From Streptomyces sp. yr375 (GTDB lineage: Bacteria; Actinomycetota; Actinomycetes; Streptomycetales; Streptomycetaceae), in assembly GCF_900110755.1 (NCBI RefSeq), contig NZ_FOFF01000035.1:1-64000 (forward strand): a stretch of DNA of 64,000 nucleotides. Direction: 5' to 3'. Position 1 is the stretch's first letter. Each line of letters begins with the position of its first letter. A model generated the notes under the pieces. That model was not told the origin of the DNA. It searched no databases and was given only the letters and a program-made list of their open reading frames with translations. Positions 1-9,678 of the stretch are shown in pieces. A program made the translations under genes and the position numbers.

Positions 1-3000
1 CGGCGGTTGCCGAGTGCGAGGCAGCGCTGTCGCCGTGGGTGGACTGGTCCCTGACTGGTGTACTCGCGGGTGATGGGGCTGAGTTGGAGCGTGTGGACGT
101 TGTGCAGCCGGTGTTGTGGGCTGTGATGGTGTCGTTGGCTGCGGTGTGGCGGTCGGTGGGTGTGGTGCCGGTTGCTGTGGTGGGGCATTCGCAGGGTGAG
201 ATCGCGGCTGCGTGCGTCGCGGGTGCGTTGTCGCTGGAGGACGCTGCTCGGGTGGTCGTGTTGCGGTCGCGGGCGATCACGCGGCTGGCGGGCAGTGGCG
301 GGATGGTGTCCGTGTTCGCCTCCGCCGATCAGGTGGAGTCGTTGCTGTCGGACGGTGTCGGTATCGCGGCCGTCAACGGGCCTGGTTCCGTTGTGGTGTC
401 GGGGCCCGTGGACGAGCTGGACGCGTTCCTGGAGCGCTGCGAGACAGCGGGGGTTCAGGCGAAGCGGGTCGCCGTCGACTATGCCTCGCACTCGGCGATG
501 GTCGAGGCGCTGGAAGCCGAGATCACCGAGTCGTTGCAGGGCATCGTCTCGCAGGCCCCCGCTGTGCCGATGCTGTCGACGTACACCGGCGAGTGGGTCA
601 AGCCCGGTGAGCTGGACGGCGGTTACTGGTACGGCAACCTGCGTCACCGCGTGCGCCTCGCCGACGCGATCGCCGAACTGTCCACCGCCGGACACGGCTT
701 GTTCGTGGAGGTCAGTCCGCACCCGGTGCTGACGACCGCCGTTCAGGACACGTTGGACGAGTCGCCGGGCGGGAACGGGAACGGTGTCGCGTTGGGCACC
801 CTGCGCCGTGACCAGGGCGGAGCCGAGCGGTTTCTGCGTTCGGTCGCCGAGGCGTTCACTCAGGGGGCCCGGGTCGACTGGGCCGCGCTGTACGGCGGTG
901 TCGAGGTGCCGCGCGTGGAGTTGCCGACGTACGCCTTCCAGCGGCAGCGCTACTGGCTGGAGAACCCGGACAGCGGGCTCGCCGATGCCGCCGGGCTGGG
1001 TCTGACGACAGTCGAACACCCGCTGCTGGCCGCCGCGGTGAGCCTGGCAGACGATGACGGACTGGTGCTCACCGGCCGCCTGTCGATCCGTGCCCAACCG
1101 TGGCTGGCCGACCACGCGGTGGCCGGCACCGTACTGCTGCCGGGCACGGCGTTCGTGGAACTCGCGCTGCGCGCGGGGGAGATGACGGACTGTCATCTGC
1201 TGGACGAACTCACCCTGCACACGCCCCTGGTGGTCCCCGACCGTGCGGCGGTGTGCGTCCAGGTGCGGGTAGCGGCCCCCGACCCCGCCACCGGGCGGCG
1301 CGCCCTGACCGTACACGCGCGTCCCGAAGCCACGGACGGTGACGCGGAGGAGCAGGAGCTACAGGGCGATTGGACACTGCACGCCACCGGCGTGCTCGCT
1401 GCAACCGTGGCCGAGGCCGCCCGCCCGGTCGACGGTGTGGGGCAGGAGCAGTGGCCGCCGGTCGGGGCGACGGCGCTCGACGTTGGTGACCTCTACCCCC
1501 GGCTGGCCGAGGCGGGGTACGGATACGGCCCGGCCTTCCAAGGGCTGCGGGCCGCCTGGCGTACCGCCGACGCCGTGTACGCCGAGGCGGCTCTGCCCGA
1601 CGGCCACGGTGAGCAGGCGGCGCGTTACGGCCTGCATCCCGCGCTGCTGGACGCGGCGTTGCACGCGGCCGGGTTCGCGGGCTTCCTCGAAGACGACGCG
1701 AACGGCGACGCCCGTGGTGGTGGCGTCGGGGTCACCGGCCCCCGGCTGCCGTTCGCCTGGACCGGCGTGACGCTGTCCGCCGTGGGCGCGCGGGCGCTGC
1801 GCATCAGGCTCGCGCGCAGCGGCGCGGACACCCTGACCGTCACCCTCACCGACCCGGCGGGCGGCCCCGTCGCCACCGTGGACGCCCTGGTGCTGCGGCC
1901 GGTCGACACGGCGCGACTGTCGACCGGCGCCGCCGAGGACCTGTACCGGGTGGCCTGGACCCCGACGCGACTGCCCGACGCCGCGTCCACCGCCGGTTGG
2001 GCGGTGCTCGGCGCCGACGATCTGGGCCTCGCGAAGGCGCTGGACCTGCCTCGGCACGCAGACCGGGACGCACTGGCCGCCTCCGGTCCGGTCCCGGCCG
2101 TGGTGCTCACCGGCTGGCCCACCCCCGACGGCCCCGCCGCCCCGCAGGCGGTTCGTACCGTTCTGGAGCGGGCCCTGCGCGACGTGCAGGGCTGGCTGGC
2201 CGACGACCGCTTCGCGGAGACCCGTCTGGTCGTCGTCACCCGCGACGGCTGCGCGGCCGACGACTGGCAGGACACCGACCCGGTGGCGTCCGCGCTGACC
2301 GGTCTCCTGCGCGCCGCGCAGTCCGAGAACCCCGGCCGGCTGGTCCTGGTCGACACCGACGGGCACCCCGCCTCCTGGCAGGCGCTCCCCGCGCTGGTCG
2401 CGACCGGCGAACCCCAGGCCGCGCTGCGCCTCGGCGAGGCCCGCGCCCCGCGCCTGTCCCGGGCCGCCGCCGACGCCCCACTGCCGGTACCCGCGAATGC
2501 GAACGCGAACGCGGACGCGGACGCGGACTCCCAGGCCTGGCGGCTCGCCGTGACCACCCCCGGCACGCTGGACCATCTGGCCGCCGTGCCGTGGCCGCCC
2601 GCCGCCGCGCCGCTGGCCGAGGGCGAGATACGGATCGCGGTACGCGCCTGCGGCGTCAACTTCCGCGATGTCCTGATCACCCTCGGCATGTACCCCGACC
2701 AGGCGCTGCTCGGCAGCGAGGGCGCGGGCCGGATCGTCGAGGTCGGCCGCGGCGTCACCGACCTGGCCGTGGGCGACCGGGTCGCGGGCATGCTCACCGG
2801 CGGGTTCGGGCCCCTCGCGGTCACCGACCGGCTCAAGGTCGCCCGCATCCCCGACGACTGGTCCTGGGAGCAGGCCGCCTCGGTACCGGTGGCCTTCCTG
2901 ACCGCCTGGTACGCCCTCGTCGACCTCGCCGAGCTGCGCACCGGCGAGGCCGTCCTCATCCACGCGGCGGCGGGCGGCGTCGGCATGGCCGCCGTACAGA

Positions 3001-6000
3001 TCGCTCAGCACCTGGGTGCGGAGGTGTACGCCACCGCGAGCCCCGGCAAGTGGGACGCACTGCGTCAACTCGGCCTGGACGACGACCACATCGCCTCCTC
3101 CCGTGACCTCGGCTTCGCCGAGAAGTTCCCCGGTGTGGACGTTGTACTCAACTCCCTGGCCGGGGAGTTCGTGGACGCCTCGCTGCAACTGCTGTCGCCC
3201 GGTGGCCGGTTCATCGACATGGGCAAGACCGACGTACGCGACCCGGAGCAGGTCGCCGCGGACCACCATGGGGTGCGCTACCGGGCGTTCGAGACCGGCG
3301 AGAGCGGCGACGGGCGGCTGCGCGAGATGCTGGAGGAGGTCTTCGGCCTCATCGAGAGCGGCGCGCTGCGCCCGCTGCCGCGCCGGTGCTGGGACCTGCG
3401 CCGGGCACCGGACGCCTTCCGGCACATCCAGCAGGCCCGGCACATCGGCAAGGTCGTGCTGACCGTGCCGCCCGCCCTCGACCCGGACGGCACGGTCCTG
3501 GTCACCGGCGCCACCGGCACCCTGGGCGCACTGGTCGCCCGGCACCTGGTCGCCGAGCACGGCGTACGGCGTCTGCTGCTCGCCAGCCGCTCCGGACCGC
3601 AGGCCCCGGGCGCAGACGAACTGCTGGCCGACCTCGCCGCCGCCGGGGCCGAAGCCACCCTGACGGCCTGCGACACCGCCGACCGCGACGCACTGCGCGC
3701 CCTGCTGGACGGCATCCCCGCCGACCACCCCCTCACCGCCGTCGTGCACACCGCCGGCGCTCTCGATGACGGGGTGCTGTCCGCCCTCACGCCCGAGCGC
3801 TTCGACGCCGTACTGCGGCCGAAGGCCGACGCGGCCTGGCACCTGCACGAACTGACGGCACGTCAAGACCTCGCCGCCTTCGTGCTGTTCTCCTCGGCCG
3901 CCGGAGTCTTCGGCAACGCCGGACAGGGCAACTACGCCGCCGCCAACGCCTTCACCGACGCGCTCGCCCAGCACCGGCGCTCCCTGGGACTGCCCGCGAT
4001 CTCCCTGGCCTGGGGCCTGTGGGAGCAGCGCAGCGGCCTGACCGGCCACCTCGACGCCACCGACGTCGGCCGGATGTCCCGCACCGGCGTCACGGCGCTT
4101 GACTCCGCGCGCGGCCTGGCCCTGTTCGACGCGGCACTGACCGCCGGACACACCCTGCTGGCACCGATCCGCCTGGACCAGGCCACCCTGCGACGCCAGG
4201 CCGGATCCGGGGCGCTGCCCGCCCTGTTGACCGGCCTGGTCCGCACCGCCCCGGCCCGCCGGACCGCCGCGAGCGCCGCCGCCCCGGACGGCGCGGGAAG
4301 CGCGGGCGACGAGCTGACCCGGCGGCTGACCGCCGCCGCGCCCGCCGAACGCGACCGGATCCTCGCCGACCTGGTACGCGGCCACGCAGGCACCGTCCTC
4401 GGCTACGAGTCCGCGGCCGCCGTCGACCCCGGCCGCGCCTTCCGCGACCTGGGCTTCGACTCGCTCACCGCCGTCGAACTGCGCAACCGGCTCGGCGCGG
4501 CCACCGGACTGCGACTGCCCGCGACCCTGGTCTTCGACCACCCCACGCCGGACCGTCTCGTCGCCCACCTCCGAGACACCCTGCTCGGGGCCTCAGCCGC
4601 CTCCGGTACCTCGGCCGCCCCACTCGCCCCTGCCGCCGGTCACGACAGTCATGCCGACGAGCCGTTGGCCATCATCGCCATGAGCTGCCGCTTCCCCGGC
4701 GGAATCGGTTCGCCGGAGGAGCTGTGGCGGCTGCTGGACGACGGCGGCGACGCCATCGGCGGCCTGCCCGGCGACCGTGGCTGGGACCTGGCCGGGCTCT
4801 ACCACCCCGACCCCGACCACCCCGGCACCTCCTACACCCGGCACGGCGGATTCCTCCAGGACGCCGGGGACTTCGACGCCGCGCTGTTCGGGATCTCGCC
4901 GCGCGAGGCACTGGCGATGGACCCGCAACAGCGGCTGCTCCTGGAGACCTCCTGGGAGGCCTTCGAGCGCGCCGGGATCGACCCGGCCACCCTGCGCGGC
5001 ACCCGCACCGCCGTCTACGTCGGCGCCGGTCCCTCCACCTACGGCGGCAACCTGCACGACGCGCCCGACGGCATGGAGGGCCACCTGCTGACCGGGAACG
5101 CAAGCAGCATCGTCTCCGGCCGGCTCGCCTACACCTTCGGGCTCGAGGGCCCGGCGGTGACGGTCGACACGGCGTGCTCGTCGTCGCTGGTCGCGCTGCA
5201 TCTGGCCATGCGGGCACTGCGGTCGGGCGAGGCGTCGATGGCGCTCGCGGCCGGCGTCGCCGTCATGTCCACGCCGGGCGGGCTGATCGCCTTCAGCCGC
5301 CAGCGCGGACTGTCCACCGACGGACGGTGCCGTGCGTTCTCCGCCGACGCGGACGGCATGGGCATGTCCGAAGGAGTGGGGATGCTGCTGGTGGAGCGGC
5401 TGTCCGACGCGCGGCGGCTCGGGCATCCGGTGCTCGCCGTGGTGCGCGGCTCGGCCGTCAACCAGGACGGTGCCTCCAACGGCCTGACCGCCCCCAACGG
5501 CCCCTCCCAGCAACGCGTCATCCGGGACGCCCTCGCCGACGCCCGACTGGCCGCGCACCAGGTCGACGTGGTCGAGGCGCACGGCACCGGCACCCGGCTC
5601 GGCGACCCCATCGAGGCGCAGGCCCTCCTCGCCACCTACGGCGACCGGCGGCCGGGGCAGGCACCCGCGCTGGTCGGCTCGGTGAAGTCCAACCTCGGGC
5701 ACACCCAGGCTGCGGCCGGTGTCGCGGGCGTCATCAAGATGGTGCTGGCCATGCGGTCCGGCGTCGTCCCGCGCACCCTGCACGTCGCCGAGCCCAGCAC
5801 CCACGTGGACTGGAGCGCGGGCGCGCTGGCACTCGCCACCGAGGAGACACTCTGGCCGGACACCGATGAACCGCGCCGGGCGGCGGTCTCGTCGTTCGGC
5901 GTCAGCGGCACCAACGCCCACGTGATCATCGAACAGGCCCCGGCGGAGGCGGAGATAGAGGCCGAAGCGGTGGCAGGGGTGGCAGGGGTGGCAGGGGTGG

Positions 6001-9000
6001 CCGTCGCGCCGCCGCTGCCGTGGGTCGTCTCGGCGGCCGACGCCTCCGGCCTGCGCGCTGTGGCCGCCCGGCTACGGGACCGGCTGGCCGACTCCGCCGA
6101 ACCGGACGTGTGGGACGTCGGCTTCTCCCTCGCCACGACCCGTACTCCGCTGGACACCCGGGCCGCACTGATCGGCGACCACACCGACGAACTCCTGTCG
6201 GCACTGGCCGCGTTGGCCGAGGGCCGCGAGGTCCCGGGCCTGGTCACCGGCTCGACGACACCAGCGGCGCTCGCCTTCCTGTTCTCCGGGCAGGGCAGTC
6301 AACGGGTCGGCGCAGGGCGGGAGTTGTATGACACGTACCCCGTGTTCGCGGATGCGCTGGACGCGGTGTGCGCCGGTTTCGACGGGCTGCTGGACCGCCC
6401 GTTGCGCGAGGTGCTCTTCGAGGACGGGGAGCTGATCGACCGCACGGAGTTCACCCAACCCGCGCTGTTCGCGGTGGAGGTGGCGCTGTTCCGACTCCTC
6501 GAATCGTGGGGCGTGACACCGGACTTCGTAGCCGGTCACTCGATCGGCGAGCTGACGGCGGCGTACACGGCGGGCGTCTGGTCCCTGGACGACGCCTGCT
6601 CGCTGGTGGCGGCACGAGGCCGACTGATGGGCGAACTGCCGTCGGGCGGCGCGATGTTGGCGGTGGAAGCGACTGAGGCGGACGTACTCGCCGAGCTGAA
6701 CGAGCATGACGAGCGTGTTGTCGTCGCGGCGGTGAACGGTCCGTCGTCGGTCGTGGTGTCCGGTGAGGCGGAAGCGGTCGCGGAGCTGGAGTCCCGCTGG
6801 CGTGAACAGGGCCTGCGCGTCAAGCGACTGACGGTCAGTCATGCCTTCCACTCCTCGCTGATGGATCCGATGCTGGCGCAGTTCCGCCGCGTGGCCGAGG
6901 GTCTGACGTACGACACTCCGCGCATCCCGGTCGTCTCGAACCTGACCGGCGAGACCGCCACGGCAGAGGAGTTGTGCTCGCCCGAGTACTGGGTCCGGCA
7001 CGTCCGTGAGGCCGTCCGCTTCGCCGACGGCGTGCGGTCGTTGTACGGCCACGGCGTGCGCACCTTCGTCGAACTCGGCCCGGACAGTGTGCTGGCCGCC
7101 ATGGCCCGGCAGACCCTGGCCGACGACGATGACGTACGCGCCGTGCCCGTCCTGCGCGGCGGGCGACCGGAGACGCGCGAACTGCGCACGACCCTGGGGC
7201 AGTTGTACGTACGGGGCATCGCACCCGACTGGGCGGCGCTCTACGACGGCAGCGGCGCGGTGCGGCTGGAGCTGCCGACGTACGCGTTCCAGCGTGCGCA
7301 CTACTGGCTGCTGCCCACGCCGCCCAGGCCCGGCCACGGCATCGCGGCCCCGAACGGCCAGGCGGGCGAGGCGGGGCAGGCAGGGGAGGCGTTCTGGGAG
7401 GCCGTGGAGCGTGAGGATCTGGCGGCGCTGAGCGGTGTCCTCGGGGTCGACGGCGACCAGCCGCTGTCCGAAGTACTGCCCGCGCTGAGCGGCTGGCACC
7501 GGGAACGGCTGCAGCACGCGGTGCTGGACGACTGGCGGTACGCGGTGGTGTGGCGGCCGGCGGAGCGGACGGCGAGGCGGCCCGATGCCCGATCGCTGAC
7601 CGGCGTGTGGGTGCTCGTCACGGCGGCTGGTGATCCGCTCGGCGGCCCGGTGGAGGCGGCCCTGCGCGGTGCCGGTGCGGCCGACGTGGTCACGGTGCCC
7701 TGCGCGCCGGGTACCGACTCGGGCCGGGAGGCGCTGGCCAAACGGCTGCGTACGGTCTTCGACGAGCTGCCGCCCGACGAGCAGCCGACCGGTGTGATCG
7801 CGCTGCCCGGCGCGCTGGAGACGCCGCTCGCCGGAACCCTGGCGCTGGTGCAGGCACTCGGCGACACCGGCGCGGAGGTGCCGATGTGGCTGCTGACCCG
7901 CCAGGCGGTGCACATCGGTCCGGGCGACGCCCCCGGCAGTCCCGAACAGGCCCAGATCTGGGGTCTGGTCCGGGCGGCCGCACTGGAACACCCCGGCCGC
8001 ATCGGCGGCCTGATCGACCTGCCCGCCGACCTCGACTCCGCCGCCGACTGGCCGCAGGCCCTCGCCGACGCCCTGTCGGGGTCCTCGAATGTCTCGGACG
8101 CCGAGGACCAAGTCGCCGTCCGCGACGGCGGGTTGTGGCTGCGCCGGGTGGTCCGCCGTCCCGCTGCGGCCGTGGCCGCTACGGACGGCTGGCGGCCCGC
8201 CGGGACCGTGCTGGTCACCGGCGGCACCGGCGGTGTCGCCGGGCATGTCGCACGCTGGCTGGCGCGCGCCGGGGCCGAGCATCTGGTGCTGGTCAGCCGC
8301 AGTGGCGGCGAAGCGCCCGGGGCCGTCGAACTACGCGACGAACTGCTCGCGTCGGGCACCCGGGTGACGTTGGCGTCCTGCGACGTCGCCGATCGGGCGG
8401 CCCTGGCCGAACTGATCGCACGGATCGAGACCGACGGCGAGAGCGGCTCCGAAAGGGAGAGTGGTGGCGAGCGGATCACCGCTGTCGTGCACGCGGCCGG
8501 GGTCGGTGCCACGGAGGCGTTCGATCTGACCACCGCCGAGGATCTGGCCGCCGTCGGCGCGGTGAAGGTCCTCGGGGCCCGGAACCTGGAGGAACTGCTC
8601 GGCGACCGGCTGGACGCGTTCGTCGTCTTCTCGTCGATCTCGGCCATCTGGGGCAGCGGCGGCCTGGCCGCGTACGGCGCGGCCAACGCCTACCTGGACG
8701 CCTTCGCCGAGAACCGCCGGCTCGCCGGACGCCCCGCCACCTCGGTGGCCTGGGGACTGTGGGACGGGCCCGGCATGGGTGTGGGCGCCGCCGACCGCCT
8801 CGTACGGCAGGGTCTGCGGCCCATGAGCCCCGAGCTGGGCGTCGCCGCGCTCGCCCAGGCACTGGAGCGCGACGAGACCACGCTGACCGTGGCGGACGTC
8901 GACTGGCCCGCGTTCCTGCCGCTGTTCACCGCGATGCGCGCCCGCCCGCTGCTGTCCGACCTGCCCGAGGCGCTGCGCGACGCCGCCGCCCCCGACGCCG

Positions 9001-9569
9001 AACCGGCGGCGGCCGGCGACCCGGCCGACGCGCCCGGCGCGCGGCTGCGTGAACGGCTCGCCGCCCAGACCGCGTCCGAGCGGCGGGCGGGCCTGATCGC
9101 CCTCGTCCGCGACCACGCGGCGGCGGCCCTCGGCCATGCGGACGCCGAAGCCGTCAAACCCGGCCGCGCCTTCAAGGACATGGGCTTCGACTCGCTGACC
9201 GCCGTCGAACTGCGCAACCGGCTGGTCCGCGAGAGCGGGTTGCCGCTGACCCCGACGCTGGTCTTCGACCACCCCAACCCCACCGCCCTCGCCGATCACC
9301 TGCTCGGCGAGCTGGCGGACGGCGAGCAGGATCCCTGGCGGGCCGCCCTCGCCGATCTGGACCGCCTGGAGGCGTCCGTGGCGTCGGCCGCGATCCCCAC
9401 TCCGGAGGCCCGCGCCTCGCTCGGCAACCGGCTGCGCACCCTGGTCGCCCAACTGGACGGCGTCGGCACGGCGGGATCGTCCGCCGCCGGACCTGCGGAC
9501 GACGAGGTCGGCGAGGCGACCGCGGAGGAACTGCTCGCGCTCCTGGAGGACGAGTTCGGCGCGAACTGA
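1..9569 (+). CDS. Type I modular PKS, 3' part (gene 1): AT-DH-ER-KR-ACP / KS-AT-KR-ACP-docking
   Basis: The reading frame is open at the left edge (first full codon at base 3), so this is the C-terminal 3188 residues of a longer protein that enters the window inside an acyltransferase (AT). The GTG at 39 is an internal valine codon, not a start. It extends an ACP-bound polyketide by two units. The first visible module has a methylmalonyl-type AT (GHSQGE, Ser codon 189; YASH, 480-491), a DH with intact HxxxGxxxxP (His 1113) and Asp (1650), an ER with HAAAGGVGMA (from 2961), a B-type KR (LDD 3762-3770, Tyr 3933) and an ACP (Ser 4461). The second has a KS (Cys 5175, His 5580 and 5700), a malonyl AT (GHSIGE 6540, HAFH), an A-type KR and an ACP (Ser 9192). 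The last 80 residues, rich in LDRLEAS-like and acidic helices, form a C-terminal docking region that should hand the chain to the protein starting at 9679. The gene ends TGA, with 109 bases to the next gene. Confidence 0.97.
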   Translation, partial: AVAECEAALSPWVDWSLTGVLAGDGAELERVDVVQPVLWAVMVSLAAVWRSVGVVPVAVVGHSQGEIAAACVAGALSLEDAARVVVLRSRAITRLAGSGGMVSVFASADQVESLLSDGVGIAAVNGPGSVVVSGPVDELDAFLERCETAGVQAKRVAVDYASHSAMVEALEAEITESLQGIVSQAPAVPMLSTYTGEWVKPGELDGGYWYGNLRHRVRLADAIAELSTAGHGLFVEVSPHPVLTTAVQDTLDESPGGNGNGVALGTLRRDQGGAERFLRSVAEAFTQGARVDWAALYGGVEVPRVELPTYAFQRQRYWLENPDSGLADAAGLGLTTVEHPLLAAAVSLADDDGLVLTGRLSIRAQPWLADHAVAGTVLLPGTAFVELALRAGEMTDCHLLDELTLHTPLVVPDRAAVCVQVRVAAPDPATGRRALTVHARPEATDGDAEEQELQGDWTLHATGVLAATVAEAARPVDGVGQEQWPPVGATALDVGDLYPRLAEAGYGYGPAFQGLRAAWRTADAVYAEAALPDGHGEQAARYGLHPALLDAALHAAGFAGFLEDDANGDARGGGVGVTGPRLPFAWTGVTLSAVGARALRIRLARSGADTLTVTLTDPAGGPVATVDALVLRPVDTARLSTGAAEDLYRVAWTPTRLPDAASTAGWAVLGADDLGLAKALDLPRHADRDALAASGPVPAVVLTGWPTPDGPAAPQAVRTVLERALRDVQGWLADDRFAETRLVVVTRDGCAADDWQDTDPVASALTGLLRAAQSENPGRLVLVDTDGHPASWQALPALVATGEPQAALRLGEARAPRLSRAAADAPLPVPANANANADADADSQAWRLAVTTPGTLDHLAAVPWPPAAAPLAEGEIRIAVRACGVNFRDVLITLGMYPDQALLGSEGAGRIVEVGRGVTDLAVGDRVAGMLTGGFGPLAVTDRLKVARIPDDWSWEQAASVPVAFLTAWYALVDLAELRTGEAVLIHAAAGGVGMAAVQIAQHLGAEVYATASPGKWDALRQLGLDDDHIASSRDLGFAEKFPGVDVVLNSLAGEFVDASLQLLSPGGRFIDMGKTDVRDPEQVAADHHGVRYRAFETGESGDGRLREMLEEVFGLIESGALRPLPRRCWDLRRAPDAFRHIQQARHIGKVVLTVPPALDPDGTVLVTGATGTLGALVARHLVAEHGVRRLLLASRSGPQAPGADELLADLAAAGAEATLTACDTADRDALRALLDGIPADHPLTAVVHTAGALDDGVLSALTPERFDAVLRPKADAAWHLHELTARQDLAAFVLFSSAAGVFGNAGQGNYAAANAFTDALAQHRRSLGLPAISLAWGLWEQRSGLTGHLDATDVGRMSRTGVTALDSARGLALFDAALTAGHTLLAPIRLDQATLRRQAGSGALPALLTGLVRTAPARRTAASAAAPDGAGSAGDELTRRLTAAAPAERDRILADLVRGHAGTVLGYESAAAVDPGRAFRDLGFDSLTAVELRNRLGAATGLRLPATLVFDHPTPDRLVAHLRDTLLGASAASGTSAAPLAPAAGHDSHADEPLAIIAMSCRFPGGIGSPEELWRLLDDGGDAIGGLPGDRGWDLAGLYHPDPDHPGTSYTRHGGFLQDAGDFDAALFGISPREALAMDPQQRLLLETSWEAFERAGIDPATLRGTRTAVYVGAGPSTYGGNLHDAPDGMEGHLLTGNASSIVSGRLAYTFGLEGPAVTVDTACSSSLVALHLAMRALRSGEASMALAAGVAVMSTPGGLIAFSRQRGLSTDGRCRAFSADADGMGMSEGVGMLLVERLSDARRLGHPVLAVVRGSAVNQDGASNGLTAPNGPSQQRVIRDALADARLAAHQVDVVEAHGTGTRLGDPIEAQALLATYGDRRPGQAPALVGSVKSNLGHTQAAAGVAGVIKMVLAMRSGVVPRTLHVAEPSTHVDWSAGALALATEETLWPDTDEPRRAAVSSFGVSGTNAHVIIEQAPAEAEIEAEAVAGVAGVAGVAVAPPLPWVVSAADASGLRAVAARLRDRLADSAEPDVWDVGFSLATTRTPLDTRAALIGDHTDELLSALAALAEGREVPGLVTGSTTPAALAFLFSGQGSQRVGAGRELYDTYPVFADALDAVCAGFDGLLDRPLREVLFEDGELIDRTEFTQPALFAVEVALFRLLESWGVTPDFVAGHSIGELTAAYTAGVWSLDDACSLVAARGRLMGELPSGGAMLAVEATEADVLAELNEHDERVVVAAVNGPSSVVVSGEAEAVAELESRWREQGLRVKRLTVSHAFHSSLMDPMLAQFRRVAEGLTYDTPRIPVVSNLTGETATAEELCSPEYWVRHVREAVRFADGVRSLYGHGVRTFVELGPDSVLAAMARQTLADDDDVRAVPVLRGGRPETRELRTTLGQLYVRGIAPDWAALYDGSGAVRLELPTYAFQRAHYWLLPTPPRPGHGIAAPNGQAGEAGQAGEAFWEAVEREDLAALSGVLGVDGDQPLSEVLPALSGWHRERLQHAVLDDWRYAVVWRPAERTARRPDARSLTGVWVLVTAAGDPLGGPVEAALRGAGAADVVTVPCAPGTDSGREALAKRLRTVFDELPPDEQPTGVIALPGALETPLAGTLALVQALGDTGAEVPMWLLTRQAVHIGPGDAPGSPEQAQIWGLVRAAALEHPGRIGGLIDLPADLDSAADWPQALADALSGSSNVSDAEDQVAVRDGGLWLRRVVRRPAAAVAATDGWRPAGTVLVTGGTGGVAGHVARWLARAGAEHLVLVSRSGGEAPGAVELRDELLASGTRVTLASCDVADRAALAELIARIETDGESGSERESGGERITAVVHAAGVGATEAFDLTTAEDLAAVGAVKVLGARNLEELLGDRLDAFVVFSSISAIWGSGGLAAYGAANAYLDAFAENRRLAGRPATSVAWGLWDGPGMGVGAADRLVRQGLRPMSPELGVAALAQALERDETTLTVADVDWPAFLPLFTAMRARPLLSDLPEALRDAAAPDAEPAAAGDPADAPGARLRERLAAQTASERRAGLIALVRDHAAAALGHADAEAVKPGRAFKDMGFDSLTAVELRNRLVRESGLPLTPTLVFDHPNPTALADHLLGELADGEQDPWRAALADLDRLEASVASAAIPTPEARASLGNRLRTLVAQLDGVGTAGSSAAGPADDEVGEATAEELLALLEDEFGAN
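3..4563 (+). other. Gene 1 module A (partial): AT(methylmalonyl)-DH-ER-KR-ACP, fully reducing
   Basis: The KS and the start of the AT lie outside the window. Approximate domains: AT 3-880, DH 1017-1905, KR structural half 1930-2540, ER 2541-3470, KR catalytic half 3489-4070, ACP 4320-4560. GHSQGE plus YASH in the AT predicts methylmalonyl-CoA. DH, ER and KR motifs all look intact, so a saturated CH2 next to a methyl-bearing carbon is expected. The ER has Tyr (2691) in its GMYP motif. I take this to be the residue associated with an S-configured 2-methyl in ER studies, but the equivalence is from memory of the family. This ER-KR is GC3-rich and clearly diverged from the other three ER-KR pairs. 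Confidence 0.93.
2493..2528 (+). repeat. In-frame hexanucleotide repeat (GCGRAY)x6 before the ER
   Basis: Six 6-base units, GCGAAT, GCGAAC x2 and GCGGAC x3, encode (Ala-Asn)3(Ala-Asp)3. They sit in the linker between the KR structural half and the ER of gene 1 module A. Each unit is two codons, so gain or loss of a unit keeps the frame. Confidence 0.9.
4656..9566 (+). other. Gene 1 module B: KS-AT(malonyl)-KR(A1)-ACP plus C-terminal docking
   Basis: Domains: KS 4656-5934, AT about 6270-7200, KR structural half 7530-8190, KR catalytic half 8200-8780, ACP 9050-9310, docking 9330-9566. The AT has GHSIGE and HAFH, which predict malonyl-CoA. No DH lies between AT and KR, only the FWEAVE...LPALSGW linker typical of KR-only modules. 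The KR lacks LDD and has Trp (8649) eight residues before the catalytic Tyr (8673), with no His three residues before it, so it is A1-type and should leave an L-hydroxyl. The KS-AT linker contains a threefold AGV repeat (5970-5996). Confidence 0.92.
5970..5996 (+). repeat. 9-base tandem repeat GTGGCAGGG x3 in a KS-AT linker
   Basis: Three perfect GTG GCA GGG units (Val-Ala-Gly) are followed by GTG GCC. The repeat lies just after the KS of gene 1 module B, in the variable linker before the AT. It is in frame and slippage-neutral. Confidence 0.9.
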
Positions 9570-9678
9570 CGCCCCGCCCGCGCCGACGCGAACCGACGAC
9601 GGCAGCCCCCTCGCCCCCCGGCGGACCTTCGCCCCCTCCCAGCACTTCCCGAACCAGCACTCCCAGAAGTGGCGTGAC
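9570..9678 (+). other. Intergenic spacer between PKS genes 1 and 2
   Basis: These 109 C-rich bases hold no ORF. An imperfect direct repeat, CCAGCACTTCCC (9639-9650) and CCAGCACTCCCA (9654-9665), matches at 10 of 12 positions. AGAAG at 9665-9669, nine bases before the ATG, is the best but weak ribosome-binding candidate. I see no promoter or terminator. The spacing fits co-transcription. Confidence 0.6.

Noticed and set aside
39..41. GTG at 39 as the start of gene 1.
   Set aside because: The frame is open upstream to base 3 with AT sequence (AECEAALSPW), so it is an internal codon of a truncated gene.
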